DNA from: a virus | Virus record (IMG/VR): IMGVR_UViG_3300037246_000681 | Location: 1 to 37,235 of that record | Direction: 5' to 3' (one strand) | DNA: 37,235 bases | Shown: one piece after another, positions 30,906-37,235 of the stretch | Numbering within the stretch: the first letter of the stretch is position 1 | How the letters are laid out: every line of letters begins with the position of its first letter | Made by a program: the position numbers and the translations under genes | The notes under the pieces: model-generated | Told to the model about the DNA's origin: nothing | The model's database searches: none | What the model saw: the letters and a program-made list of their open reading frames with translations, nothing else

Positions 30906-32015
30906 GTGAAGATTCCGCTGTATCGAATCGTTGATTGGGATCGCTACTACGAGAACAACCGAAGCCGGATCATCAAGAAGCTGAACTGGGTTCGGATCAG
31001 GACCAGCTTCCAGGGGAATAAGATCAAGCCGCTCATCGTGTTAGGTGGAGCAGAGGCATATGGGGTTTGGATTACTTTACCCCTCATTGCGTCCACCTGT
31101 GATCCACGCGGCACCCTAGTGACGTCCACCCGGCACCCTAGCGTCACTACGACGTCACCCGAACGTCACCACGACGTCACTAAGGTGCGCGTCCCGCATA
31201 CCCCATTTTCGCTGAGTATGAAATCCGGCATCCCGACGTCACTATACGAGACATGGCTTCCTCTGTTCGTAAAGCTAGGTTTACTCGAAATCGCAGAGGA
31301 AGTAGAGGTTGTGATTCCCGACATAGTGCCGCTCACGCGGCACAACGACGTCAATAGAGGAGAGGAGAGGAGAATAGAACAGCAACAGCATACTTCGGAC
31401 GTGGTACCACATCTGGGGGACATACCAGCGCTCGCGCCTACTGCTGCTGCTGTTGTTGTTAACCCTAATGAAGAAGAGGGAAAACCAACACTTTCGGATG
31501 TGTGCCGGGAACTTCGCCTACTAGGAGTCGATGGCAGGGTGTCCACGCAGATATGCCAAGCACACCCATACGACCGCGTCATGGGCGTCATCGAAATGGT
31601 GAAAGCCAAAGGCGCCGACGCCAGAAACCGGGCCGGGATGGTGGTCGTGGCGCTAAACGAGGGCTGGGACGTCCCGCCAATCGGCTCGAAGAAGGAAGAT
31701 CCGAACGTCGTTGCCGAACGTATGTACCAGCAGGAAAGGGCCAAACATGAGGCCGAGTACAAGCAAATACTGGAAGACCGGCAGACATGCTTGGACACCC
31801 TAGCCAAGCTACCACCGGCCCAATTCGAGAGGCTCGCCGGTCAGGCCTTCCAAGCGATCCCCCCAGGATTGAGGACCAATATCGACGAGGAAAACGACGA
31901 TCCAATCGAAAACAACCACTGGCGAGCCCAGATGTGGCTTTTGCACCAGAGGGGCCTTGCGTCCCCTCTAAGCGACGAAGATGAAAAAGTGGGGCAAGGA
32001 TCGCTTTTGAACTAG
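30906..32015 (+). CDS. Phage O-like replication initiator (369 aa)
   Basis: Putative origin-binding replication initiator. Residues 1-65 (YRIVDWDRYYENNRSRIIKK, then YGVWITLPLIAS) match the pattern of winged-helix N-terminal domains of phage replisome organisers. Residues 66-110 are His/Thr/Ser-rich and unstructured; in DNA they coincide with the iteron cluster 31090-31242. Residues 200-260 hold a second helical region (LSDVCRELRLLGVDGRVSTQ, then DRVMGVIEMVKAKGADARNR), probably a partner-interaction domain. GTG start at 30906 has GGAG at 30895-30898. No helicase, primase or polymerase gene follows in the window, so host enzymes are probably recruited. Confidence 0.65.
   Translation: MKIPLYRIVDWDRYYENNRSRIIKKLNWVRIRTSFQGNKIKPLIVLGGAEAYGVWITLPLIASTCDPRGTLVTSTRHPSVTTTSPERHHDVTKVRVPHTPFSLSMKSGIPTSLYETWLPLFVKLGLLEIAEEVEVVIPDIVPLTRHNDVNRGEERRIEQQQHTSDVVPHLGDIPALAPTAAAVVVNPNEEEGKPTLSDVCRELRLLGVDGRVSTQICQAHPYDRVMGVIEMVKAKGADARNRAGMVVVALNEGWDVPPIGSKKEDPNVVAERMYQQERAKHEAEYKQILEDRQTCLDTLAKLPPAQFERLAGQAFQAIPPGLRTNIDEENDDPIENNHWRAQMWLLHQRGLASPLSDEDEKVGQGSLLN
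31090..31242 (+). other. Iteron cluster, probable replication origin inside the initiator gene
   Basis: The core CGTCAC occurs at 31142, 31153, 31164 and 31175, exactly 11 bp apart, with further copies at 31237 and a variant CGTCCAC at 31090 and 31123 (33 bp = 3 x 11 apart). The flanking CGGCACCCTAG occurs twice (31109 and 31131). Four of the sites form GACGTC. Iterons spaced at one helical turn inside the initiator gene, followed by a purine-rich stretch at 31355-31375 and a more AT-rich region near 31455-31500, resemble the lambda ori in gene O. Confidence 0.65.
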
Positions 32016-32071
32016 ATCGTTCACTGGCGCGACCGCAAGGCCGCTTAATCGACAGATGAGGAGAACCAGCG

Positions 32072-32557
32072 ATGACTGAGCCGACGATTAGCAACGAAAA
32101 GGACCGATTGTACAAATGGCGGGAAATCGCAGGCATGTACGACACCTGGGGATTAAACACCAATCGCGAACAGATCGAAGCGGTATTCAAGGGCCAGCTT
32201 CCAGACCTGTGGATCAGCAAAATGATGCTGGCGAGACTGGGCGACCTTCTCTGCGAAGTCAATCGCGTTCAGTCCGACGTGTACAGAATCGAGCGGGTGG
32301 TGCTCAAAGATCATTACGCCAGAGAGGATCGCCGCTGGGCCGCGAAGGAAAAACTGATTGTCGCCTACTTGTATGACCTGACCCAGCAGTTCGGGGAGAT
32401 CCCCAAAAACGTCAGCACTAAACTGTTTCAGCAACTATGCAAGTGCAATGGCAAACTGACCCACCGCCCGACCGGCGGGCCCAAGACGAAAGTGCGCAGG
32501 GACTACGTCGCTTGGATTGAAGCAGCCGAAGTGGAGGCCGCAGATGAACCAGTTTGA
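32072..32557 (+). CDS. Hypothetical protein (161 aa)
   Basis: Not recognised. Soluble, helical, with aromatic and basic residues throughout (LYKWREIAGMYDTWGLNTNR; LGDLLCEVNRVQSDVYRIER; WAAKEKLIVAYLYDL), ending with a basic stretch (GGPKTKVRRDYVAW) and an acidic tail. It might be a nucleic-acid-binding accessory factor. Start ATG 32072 has GAGGAGAA. It follows the initiator gene and shares the operon, so a replication role (for example a helicase loader) is conceivable but not shown. Confidence 0.6.
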   Translation: MTEPTISNEKDRLYKWREIAGMYDTWGLNTNREQIEAVFKGQLPDLWISKMMLARLGDLLCEVNRVQSDVYRIERVVLKDHYAREDRRWAAKEKLIVAYLYDLTQQFGEIPKNVSTKLFQQLCKCNGKLTHRPTGGPKTKVRRDYVAWIEAAEVEAADEPV

Positions 32558-32978
32558 CGGATTGAGCAAGGAGGAACTGATCGCAGGGATTGAAGTGCTC
32601 GAAGCCGACAACGCCAGGCTGCGGGAGAGTCTCGGACTGCTCGGAGAATTGGTTGAACGCAATGACAACCGAGCGTGGGAACTTGGACGAGAATCTGTGC
32701 AAGCCGAGAACGCCAAGCTGCTGGAGGACAGGGTTCTGCCCTATAGGACACAGGAACGGATGCAAAAGCTGGAAGACGAGAACGCCAAGCTGCTGGCTTA
32801 CGTGAAGGAGCAGCGTTATGACGAGAGGGTGTTCCTTGCCATCAAGGCCGACAACGCCGCGCTGCGGGAATACGCCCGTCATAAGAACCGCTGCGCCGCC
32901 ACCTGCTTGCACGACCCCGGACCATGCTCCTGCGGACTCGGCGACTTGCTGAAGGAGGGCAGCGATGACACCACCTGA
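32544..32978 (+). CDS. Coiled-coil protein with C-terminal Cys/His cluster (144 aa)
   Basis: Leucine-zipper-like coiled-coil (residues 8-110), with the 'ADNARLRE', 'AENAKLLE', 'DENAKLLA' and 'ADNAALRE' elements recurring at heptad-compatible spacing; then a Cys/His cluster (CAATCLHDPGPCSCG, residues 122-136) that could bind a metal or cross-link two helices. This 'coil plus Cys cluster' arrangement is frequent in small phage early proteins without known function. Start ATG 32544 follows GGAGG; a GTG/TTG further upstream is disfavoured. It overlaps both neighbours slightly. Confidence 0.6.
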   Translation: MNQFDGLSKEELIAGIEVLEADNARLRESLGLLGELVERNDNRAWELGRESVQAENAKLLEDRVLPYRTQERMQKLEDENAKLLAYVKEQRYDERVFLAIKADNAALREYARHKNRCAATCLHDPGPCSCGLGDLLKEGSDDTT

Positions 32979-33225
32979 CCCGGAAGGCATGAACGATGAG
33001 CAGCTTGAGTACCTGATGTGGCTGGAGGCACAGTTGCAGACCGTCTGTGAAATGTCCCAGTTGGTCATGGCGGAACTGGCGGACCTGGCCGAGAAGCTAG
33101 GCCCCGATAAAGACATCCTCGAAGCAATGCAAGCAATAAAGGACAGATTCGATGAACACTCCAGACTATTCGAAACTGGTGGAAGCAAGTTGGACGTTGA
33201 GGATCACGGGGAAGCCGGGGAGTAA
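32965..33225 (+). CDS. Hypothetical helical protein (86 aa)
   Basis: Small acidic, mostly helical protein (DEQLEYLMWLEAQLQTVCEM, then AELADLAEKLGPDKDILEAM). ATG 32965 lies in the end of the previous gene with GAGGGCAGC upstream. It overlaps the RusA gene by 74 bases. No family recognised; its placement suggests a regulatory or accessory partner of the recombination set. Confidence 0.55.
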   Translation: MTPPDPEGMNDEQLEYLMWLEAQLQTVCEMSQLVMAELADLAEKLGPDKDILEAMQAIKDRFDEHSRLFETGGSKLDVEDHGEAGE

Positions 33226-33640
33226 AGGATCGTGGCGACCGATCAAGACTAAGGCCGGGGGAGTCTTCCTCAAAGCTATGGACAAGGGGATGTCAGAGTG
33301 GACGAATCTGCTGCGCATGAACTGGGATATGATGGCGGCAAAGCCAGCGGGCCCCACCGCTCACGCCTATCAAGTCTCCTTGGAACTATTCTACGTCAGA
33401 CCCAAAAATCACTTCGGCACAGGCCGGAACGCGAAAACCCTAAAGACTTCCGCCCCATTCCGCTGCATCACAACGCCGGATGTTGATAAAGTCGCCCGAG
33501 CCGCCTTGGACGCACTCACCGGCTACGCCTGGAACGATGACAAGCAGGTCGTGGCGCTGGGAGTATTTAGATCATGGGCCGATGACCCCTATACCAGAAT
33601 GACCATTATGCGCTTGCACGACGATCCGCCGCCCATGTAA
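33152..33640 (+). CDS. rusA: Holliday-junction resolvase, RusA family (162 aa)
   Basis: Endonuclease cutting four-way DNA junctions. The defining region is present: TPDVDKVARAALDALTGYAW then NDDKQVV, matching the RusA pattern P-D-x-D ... DAL-x-G ... D-D-x-Q-V; catalytic acids are likely D110, D112 and D129/D130. The N-terminus (WTLRITGKPGSKGSWRPIKT) resembles the start of RusA strands with conserved Gly and basic residues. ATG 33152 has AAAGGA upstream. With Bet and the nuclease it completes a recombination set able to process concatemers before packaging. Confidence 0.88.
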   Translation: MNTPDYSKLVEASWTLRITGKPGSKGSWRPIKTKAGGVFLKAMDKGMSEWTNLLRMNWDMMAAKPAGPTAHAYQVSLELFYVRPKNHFGTGRNAKTLKTSAPFRCITTPDVDKVARAALDALTGYAWNDDKQVVALGVFRSWADDPYTRMTIMRLHDDPPPM

Positions 33641-33666
33641 GATCATCGACTAAGGGAGAACCACCT

Positions 33667-34065
33667 ATGGCCCTAGTCGATAAGCTGTACAGGAATCAGG
33701 ACAACACCCAACTGCGAGTACGCGAAATCACCGGCCTGCTGAACGTGGCCAAGGTGATCGAAGTTGGCGCTTCCAAGATCGAGTCCGTCGTCGTTTCAAA
33801 CCTGCACACCTCGCTCAACTACGTGAAGTTCTACGATAAATCGGCCCCCACCCTCGGGACCGACGTGCCCAGACTTGTGCTGCCCATCGCCCTGTCTGAC
33901 GGAACCACCCCGAGCGTTAGAACCTTCCATTTTCGTGGTGGGACCAAGCAGATGTTCCAGACAGCGATGAGCGTCATCGCAACCGTTACGCTGGACAGCG
34001 AAACTAGCCAGGCCACACCAGTGGCCGATAAGGTTGACGTCTACGTGACTACGGAGGCAGACTAA
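33667..34065 (+). CDS. Virion-type beta protein, paralogue A (132 aa)
   Basis: Beta-rich small protein with 'LYRNQDNTQLRVREITGLLN', 'VVSNLHTSLNYVKFYDKSAP', 'TLGTDVPRLVLPIAL' and 'VRTFHFRGGTKQMFQTAMSV'. The 'KFYD...PTLGTDxPxLVLP' pattern occurs in phage structural (decoration/fibre-associated) proteins, which is unexpected between early genes. SD GGGAGAA precedes ATG 33667. The next gene is its paralogue, and the two share a one-base TAATG junction. Confidence 0.65.
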   Translation: MALVDKLYRNQDNTQLRVREITGLLNVAKVIEVGASKIESVVVSNLHTSLNYVKFYDKSAPTLGTDVPRLVLPIALSDGTTPSVRTFHFRGGTKQMFQTAMSVIATVTLDSETSQATPVADKVDVYVTTEAD

Positions 34066-34463
34066 TGGCCGTACTTGACGAGCAGTACATCGACCAGCCC
34101 GGCACCAACCAGATATTGCACAACATCACCGACCTGAGCGGGCTCCTGCAACTGAGCGCTTCGGCCCTCGATGTCCAGTCGATCAAGGTGGACAACAGCA
34201 GAAACAGTGTGCCCATAGCACTCAAATTCTGGAACGTGGCGTCGGGAAGCGTGACCTTCGGAACCACCGCGCCGAGCCTCGTGTTCGTAATCGGACCCAA
34301 CATATCGGGCAACACCGGCGCTGACGGTATCCAAGAAATACAGTTCCCCAAAGGCATGGCGTTCGCTACCGCCTGCACCGTGGCCGCAACACTCACCGCA
34401 GCCAAAGCCAACATCGCAGCACCCACAAACCAATTCGACGTAGAAATCGCGATTGATAGCTAA
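34065..34463 (+). CDS. Virion-type beta protein, paralogue B (132 aa)
   Basis: Same length and strand order as the previous protein: 'VLDEQYIDQPGTNQILHNIT', 'SIKVDNSRNSVPIALKFWN', 'VTFGTTAPSLVFVIGPN' and 'FPKGMAFATACTVAATL'. Common features are an N-terminal 'VxxLYxxQ' strand, a central 'xxxxKFxxxxxP' hairpin and 'G(T)(T/D)xPxLV(L/F)'. Low identity but shared pattern supports ancient duplication. It may form a heteromeric decoration or tail complex with paralogue A. Last plus-strand gene before a terminator. Confidence 0.65.
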   Translation: MAVLDEQYIDQPGTNQILHNITDLSGLLQLSASALDVQSIKVDNSRNSVPIALKFWNVASGSVTFGTTAPSLVFVIGPNISGNTGADGIQEIQFPKGMAFATACTVAATLTAAKANIAAPTNQFDVEIAIDS

Positions 34464-34487
34464 GGAGAAACGGCGGTAGATCGTGGC

Positions 34488-34543
34488 GACAGGCGGCGGC
34501 GTGGAGGAACGGTTGGTCCCGCTCTCCCGCCGTCAGCCTTTTT
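34488..34543 (+). terminator. Hairpin plus T-run at the convergent junction
   Basis: GAC-a-GGCGG (34488-34496) pairs with CCGCCGTC (34527-34534) leaving one bulged A, with a large possibly folded loop, and TTTTT follows at 34539-34543. It lies between the plus-strand gene ending at 34463 and the minus-strand gene ending at 34543 and would end plus-strand transcripts. Confidence 0.5.
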
Positions 34544-34782
34544 CAATCGCCTCCGATCAGAGCGTCGTGTGTGGTTCTGAGGTAAGTCACCGGAGCGTAG
34601 ACCCGCAGGCACTTGGGGCACTTCCAAATGCGCAGAGGATCACTAGAGACGATATTGCAGACCTCGTCGCACTTGGGGCAGCTATGAGCCTTCGGCTGGC
34701 TCATCAGACTGGTCGTCGTCAGCGACGTGTAATTGTTCGGCACGTTCTCCCTCGCCTTGTCTTGCGACGTTCCTAAGATCAT
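34543..34782 (-). CDS. Small zinc-ribbon protein (79 aa)
   Basis: Contains SCPKCDEVCNIVSS and WKCPKCLRVYAP, two CPxC knuckles about 20 residues apart that should bind one zinc ion. Zinc-ribbon proteins of this size often contact DNA, RNA or protein, for example as transcription modulators. The ATG at 34782 has GGGAG six bases upstream but overlaps the previous gene by about 100 bases; an ATG at 34704, just before the zinc part, has a weaker SD and would give 53 residues. The zinc module is unaffected by the choice. Confidence 0.65.
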   Translation of the reverse strand: MILGTSQDKARENVPNNYTSLTTTSLMSQPKAHSCPKCDEVCNIVSSDPLRIWKCPKCLRVYAPVTYLRTTHDALIGGD

Positions 34783-35104
34783 CCGCGACTCCCTTCGCCG
34801 TATGAGTAGGTACAGACGGTTCGGTCAAGCCGCGAATCTGCGGTAGCAAGTCCTTGTGGCAGGCGAACAGTTCGCGGACGTCTGCCGCATTATGCTGACC
34901 CATCAGAATTATACGCACCTCGTTAGTCACGCACTCGAACAAAGTCTCCAGGATGCGCAGCGCGGTAGCCTCTCCGTCGTCGTCCACCTTGCGCTTCTTC
35001 TGCCCGCACATATCAGCCAAGCCACAACACACGCCGGTAAACCCGCGTTCATGGACAATGGCCTCCATCGCCCCTAATTCCATAGCAGATAACATGTTCT
35101 TCAT
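34682..35104 (-). CDS. Hypothetical protein with Cys-rich N-half (140 aa)
   Basis: ATG 35104 overlaps the upstream stop (ATGA) and has AGGGGG before it; the longer frame upstream is shadow sequence. The protein has a CCGLADMCGQKKRKVDDDG segment (Cys pair, basic loop) and a helical part (ATALRILETLFECVTNEVRI), with an acidic tail (VADDDQSDEPAEGS). No family recognised. It is in the middle of the minus-strand accessory operon. Confidence 0.55.
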   Translation of the reverse strand: MKNMLSAMELGAMEAIVHERGFTGVCCGLADMCGQKKRKVDDDGEATALRILETLFECVTNEVRIILMGQHNAADVRELFACHKDLLPQIRGLTEPSVPTHTAKGVADDLRNVARQGEGERAEQLHVADDDQSDEPAEGS

Positions 35105-35370
35105 TTGTACGCCCCCTTGCCAGTTCCAAAACCGGAAACCAAAGCGCCAATGGCGGGCTCGGCGCCGTCCCAATGAGCAGCCGCGAACAGCATCGCATCG
35201 CGCCGACCGTGGCCGACAAGCAAACACTCCTCCACGCTGCGCACGTGCCATATTGCGTAGCAGTTGTTCTCCTCAGTTACAATTAGGTGGGGCGTGATAG
35301 CCTTCTCGCCGTCCTTGGGCAAATTCACCCGGAAGACCTCGTTCGCAAATATCGGCATCTTGCTGGGCAT
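35101..35370 (-). CDS. Hypothetical protein (89 aa)
   Basis: Starts at ATG 35370 with GGAGG eight bases upstream (an ATG five codons earlier has a poorer SD). Mostly beta/loop with 'NEVFRVNLPKDGEKAI' and 'IWHVRSVEECLLVGHGRRDA', ending Gly-rich. The 'HGRRDAMLFAAAHWDG' segment is polar and might be a binding loop. Overlaps the next gene by ATGA. Unknown function; typical of small phage accessory genes. Confidence 0.55.
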   Translation of the reverse strand: MPSKMPIFANEVFRVNLPKDGEKAITPHLIVTEENNCYAIWHVRSVEECLLVGHGRRDAMLFAAAHWDGAEPAIGALVSGFGTGKGAYK

Positions 35371-35695
35371 GGTCGTGGCCTCCATCTAAGAATTCTTCGA
35401 TTATCAATTCGGTACACTTGGGGCAAATCCTCATTTGACCAGAAATAGCGTCCTCGTACTCGTACTGGTCAGTAACCACAATCCCGCCATCCTCGCCATA
35501 CCCGAGCACTAGCAAGGTCGGGCCGTCAGAAAACAACAGAGACGTTTTCGGAGGGAACAAGCGCGCGAGCCGCACCACGCCAGGCGGCATACCAACCAGC
35601 CACCCGTAGAACAAATCCATCACGGGCACGGGCGCGGTAGGCAGGGAGACGCCTTCGAGAATCCTGGGGCGATCATCAACAGTGATCAACAGCAT
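35273..35695 (-). CDS. Hypothetical protein downstream of attenuator-like leader (140 aa)
   Basis: ATG 35695 has GGAGG six bases upstream; the frame continues upstream through the structured leader without a good start. The N-terminal half is beta-rich (LLITVDDRPRILEGVSLPTA, then LLVLGYGEDGGIVVTDQYEY). Residues 85-100 carry a CPKC pair (MRICPKCTELIIEEF), a half zinc knuckle; the polar C-terminus overlaps the next gene by about 100 bases. Function not recognised. A translational or transcriptional switch may control it and the genes that follow. Confidence 0.55.
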   Translation of the reverse strand: MLLITVDDRPRILEGVSLPTAPVPVMDLFYGWLVGMPPGVVRLARLFPPKTSLLFSDGPTLLVLGYGEDGGIVVTDQYEYEDAISGQMRICPKCTELIIEEFLDGGHDHAQQDADICERGLPGEFAQGRREGYHAPPNCN

Positions 35696-35709
35696 GGCGA
35701 TCCTCCATG

Positions 35710-35801
35710 AAAAATAGCAGAGCCCCGCCGACCGACCAGACGGTGACATGGCCGATCTAGCGTACAGGGAGGACCAGTCCCGCACTAGCGCGGGCTCTGC
35801 T
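35710..35801 (-). promoter_or_regulatory. Attenuator-like leader (terminator and alternative hairpin)
   Basis: On the minus strand, AGCAGAGCCCGC (plus 35790-35801) can pair with GCGGGGCTCTGCT (plus 35716-35728, one bulged base), followed at once by ATTTTTC (plus 35709-35715), a terminator with U-run. The first arm can instead pair locally as CCCGC-gctagt-GCGGG (plus 35779-35794), which would prevent the long stem. It precedes the gene at 35273-35695 by 15 bases. The switch partner is unknown. Confidence 0.55.
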
Positions 35802-35815
35802 TTCGTGTCTACTGC

Positions 35816-36043
35816 TCACGCTTCGATACCCTTTAGCCCTTCCTCGGCGTCCTCAATTTGGTTCTTGATACGCACGGCTGCCTCAAACGCCGTCGCCATC
35901 GTGAAGAACTGCCCGGATACGGGATCGAACTTCGACCTGAAAACCGTTGCATCGTTTTTTTCAATGTCAACAGTGTACTCCTCGTAATCAACATTTATTT
36001 CGACAATGATACGCCACGATCTAGCTACGGCGACTGGCATCAT
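35816..36043 (-). CDS. Hypothetical protein (75 aa)
   Basis: Starts MPVAVARSWRIIVEINVDYE, then a beta-hairpin region with YTVDIEKNDATVFRSKFDPV and a helical end (TAFEAAVRIKNQIEDAEEGL). A small alpha/beta protein, not recognised. ATG 36043 overlaps the preceding stop (ATGA). Last of the tightly coupled genes before the attenuator-like leader. Confidence 0.6.
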   Translation of the reverse strand: MMPVAVARSWRIIVEINVDYEEYTVDIEKNDATVFRSKFDPVSGQFFTMATAFEAAVRIKNQIEDAEEGLKGIEA

Positions 36044-36312
36044 GCGTCACCCCCTTCCGCCGCCGCGATTGCGGCTCGGGCTTGCATTAGTGCGTCGTCG
36101 TGCGCAAGCCCGCCCTTTGACCAGTCGATCCCGACTAGCCGCTTCAACCTGTCGAGCAGTTCAGGAGCCGCCGCGATGAGCCGGGCGTTGGCATGGGATT
36201 CGCTTCCAGGCACAGACCCGGTGCCCCAGCTTAGAGCGCAGATCGGGACTCCGTCGGCATATACTCGGTCGTTCGTGGCAGCCCACGGCCCAGGCGTGTG
36301 TTTGCTGCTCAT
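36040..36312 (-). CDS. Conserved phage 'HTPGPW' protein (90 aa)
   Basis: The HTPGPWAATNDRVYADGVPI opening and the NARLIAAAPELLDRLKRLVG helix are a characteristic pair seen in many phage genomes as a small protein of unknown function. The middle strand (YADGVPICALSWGTGS) is a short beta segment. ATG 36312 overlaps its upstream neighbour's stop (ATGA). Occurs typically in accessory early gene clusters, as here. Confidence 0.85.
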   Translation of the reverse strand: MSSKHTPGPWAATNDRVYADGVPICALSWGTGSVPGSESHANARLIAAAPELLDRLKRLVGIDWSKGGLAHDDALMQARAAIAAAEGGDA

Positions 36313-36497
36313 GTTTTCACCGGCTCTCTATTCAGCACATAATCGATCCAGGTGTCAATTTCCTTGCGGTTCTCGCGAATCCAAGAGGTCAGCGGCCTGC
36401 TTGAAATCCTCCACAAGTCGCGCAGCGCCTCGTCGTTCATCACCCAGAGCCGTCGCTCTCGGTCGTTTCTGTAGACTTGGTTTTTGTATCGCCGCAT
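36309..36497 (-). CDS. Hypothetical basic protein (62 aa)
   Basis: ATG 36497 has GAGGA four bases upstream. Short basic protein (RRYKNQVYRNDRERRLWVMN), then a helix (EALRDLWRISSRPLTSWIRE) and acidic end. Strong positive charge suggests nucleic-acid contact. It overlaps the previous gene by 58 bases in another frame and the next gene by ATGA. Confidence 0.55.
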   Translation of the reverse strand: MRRYKNQVYRNDRERRLWVMNDEALRDLWRISSRPLTSWIRENRKEIDTWIDYVLNREPVKT

Positions 36498-36619
36498 TGG
36501 TCCTCGTCTCCTACTTGGCGGTAGTCGTCCCGCTGTTTCTGTGTAAGCCAGTTGGCGAGGCACACCCCCGCCACGGCCACCACCCAAAAGATTACATATG
36601 CTATTGCGGGGCCGGTCAT
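36440..36619 (-). CDS. Small single-pass membrane protein (59 aa)
   Basis: ATG 36619 overlaps the upstream stop (ATGA), with GAGGAC as SD. One N-terminal membrane helix (PAIAYVIFWVVAVAGVCLAN), then a basic RDDY segment and a Thr/Ser/Glu-rich cytoplasmic or periplasmic tail. Could be a superinfection or membrane-remodelling factor; not recognised. Confidence 0.6.
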   Translation of the reverse strand: MTGPAIAYVIFWVVAVAGVCLANWLTQKQRDDYRQVGDEDQCGDTKTKSTETTESDGSG

Positions 36620-36840
36620 TCGTTGTCCTCGTCGTCGTGGGGCACGGGCAGATCTCCCCAATAGCGCCCCACCCTGTTGCCGTTGGCGTCCATAAGCCCT
36701 AGCGCTCCGTCGCGCTCGGGCGGTAGGTCAATATCGAAGGCGCGAAACTTGAACGCCAGCGCCTTTAGAATGCGCGATACCTCCTCGCTGGGATCATCGC
36801 TGAAGGCCGCGTTGTCTGTCTCGATTTCAACGTGAATCAT
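36616..36840 (-). CDS. Conserved small phage protein (74 aa)
   Basis: Opening HVEIETDNAAFSDDPSEEVS RILKALAF is typical of a widespread small phage protein of unknown function ('IETDNAAF...EVxRIL'). The rest reads as a compact alpha/beta domain with GALGLMDANGNRVGRYWGDL. ATG 36840 overlaps the upstream stop (ATGA). Part of the coupled accessory chain. Confidence 0.8.
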   Translation of the reverse strand: MIHVEIETDNAAFSDDPSEEVSRILKALAFKFRAFDIDLPPERDGALGLMDANGNRVGRYWGDLPVPHDDEDNE

Positions 36841-37127
36841 GTGGCCGCCCTTTCGTGTTGGGTAAAAATGTGCTCGATAGCTGACCAGACAAAGAAGATG
36901 CAGCGCCGCCCCTTGTATCGTCCCTTGTGATATGATACGTGCCAGTCTCCAGCCATCGTCAATCCCTGCGAAGGATGGGCGACGTATCCTAACGCTAATT
37001 CTGTTTCGCGCATACTATCGCGGTCCACATGCTTTAGAAACGTGCGCCTTGTGATGTCTCGACTTGAATCGAGCATATCGCCGATTGCCTGTGCGGTTGA
37101 ATTAACGCAGTCTGTTAGGAATGTCAT
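36837..37127 (-). CDS. Hypothetical protein, first of the minus-strand chain (96 aa)
   Basis: ATG 37127 has AGGACGGTG upstream. Residues 1-45 are helical (NSTAQAIGDMLDSSRDITRR), then a beta-rich half with YVAHPSQGLTMAGDWHVSYH and RRCIFFVWSAIEHIFTQHER. Not recognised. As the first gene of the chain it depends on a promoter that would lie upstream of 37127; none is convincing in the last 100 bases of the window. Confidence 0.55.
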   Translation of the reverse strand: MTFLTDCVNSTAQAIGDMLDSSRDITRRTFLKHVDRDSMRETELALGYVAHPSQGLTMAGDWHVSYHKGRYKGRRCIFFVWSAIEHIFTQHERAAT

Positions 37128-37188
37128 TGGTCACCGTCCTATTTCTCCGCCGATGTTGTGGCGGGGTCAACGCTCCGCAAAGCGCTGG

Positions 37189-37207
37189 CCCCGGCCACAA
37201 GCCGGGG
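37189..37207. repeat. GC-rich palindromic hairpin near the right edge
   Basis: CCCCGGC (37189-37195) and GCCGGGG (37201-37207) form a perfect 7-bp stem with a 5-base loop. The region 37136-37235 contains no other gene; a further inverted repeat (CCGCC/GGCGG, 37147-37164) lies closer to the minus-strand gene start and could be an operator. No U-run follows on either strand. Confidence 0.4.
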
Positions 37208-37235
37208 GTCTGGCCACTCCTGCTACCAGCCAGAA

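Noticed and set aside
37141-37170. TTGACC and AGAAAT 18 bases apart as promoter for the minus-strand chain
   Set aside because: Transcription would begin about 7 bases before the start codon, leaving no room for the ribosome-binding site; the -10 is weak.
1-37235. CRISPR arrays, tRNA genes and insertion sequences
   Set aside because: No evenly spaced repeat-spacer pattern, no cloverleaf candidate and no transposase or terminal inverted repeats were noticed by eye; a dedicated tRNA scan was not possible.

Overview
The window is a contiguous stretch of a tailed double-stranded DNA bacteriophage genome, most likely a short-tailed (podovirus-like) phage of a Gram-negative host. The sequence shows a late block with a scaffold, a capsid protein, tail-adaptor repeats, a tail-nozzle candidate and fibre or decoration genes. 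Three large proteins follow in the order of T7-type ejection (inner core) proteins. Two lipobox-bearing small proteins point to an outer membrane in the host. Genes are tightly packed, often with 1-8 bp overlaps, and nearly every start has a Shine-Dalgarno (SD) sequence. Terminase, portal, integrase, DNA polymerase and a recognisable endolysin are not visible, so the window is probably not the whole genome. Host and lifestyle cannot be fixed from the sequence.

Layout. (1) 27-4595, plus strand: small head-region proteins, scaffold candidate, major capsid candidate, a LamG-like accessory protein and a small SH3-like protein. (2) 4608-12148: a repeat-built head-tail adaptor whose second repeat is cut in two by about 2.87 kb carrying two beta-helix genes and two Ig/BppU-like domains, then paralogous small virion proteins and fibres. 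(3) 12161-17093: a large tail-nozzle-like protein carrying a LamG-like insertion, then small fibre-like genes. (4) 17132-26854: three presumed ejection proteins. The first ends in a Hint (hedgehog/intein) domain, the second has a 66-bp tandem repeat, and the third is a 2370-residue 'polyvalent' protein with a ParB-like domain; two small basic reading frames are nested in it. (5) 26851-27906, minus strand: a compact set of very small membrane proteins and lipoproteins, the probable lysis region, headed by a 39-codon gene with a strong promoter and a terminator. (6) 28045-34463, plus strand: HTH regulator, Bet/Red-beta annealing protein with a RecB-like nuclease, coiled-coil proteins, an O-like replication initiator containing phased iterons (probable origin), a RusA resolvase and two virion-like paralogues. 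(7) 34543-37127, minus strand: small accessory genes chained by ATGA overlaps, with an attenuator-like structure in the middle.

How it fits together: divergent promoters at 27934-28012 separate the replication/recombination operon from the minus-strand lysis cassette. Replication probably starts inside the initiator gene, as in lambda, and borrows host polymerase. Bet, the nuclease and RusA would make and resolve recombination intermediates for packaging. The most unusual items are the split adaptor gene with its fibre cassette, the Hint domain on an ejection protein, the nested frames in the giant gene and the phased iterons inside the initiator gene.
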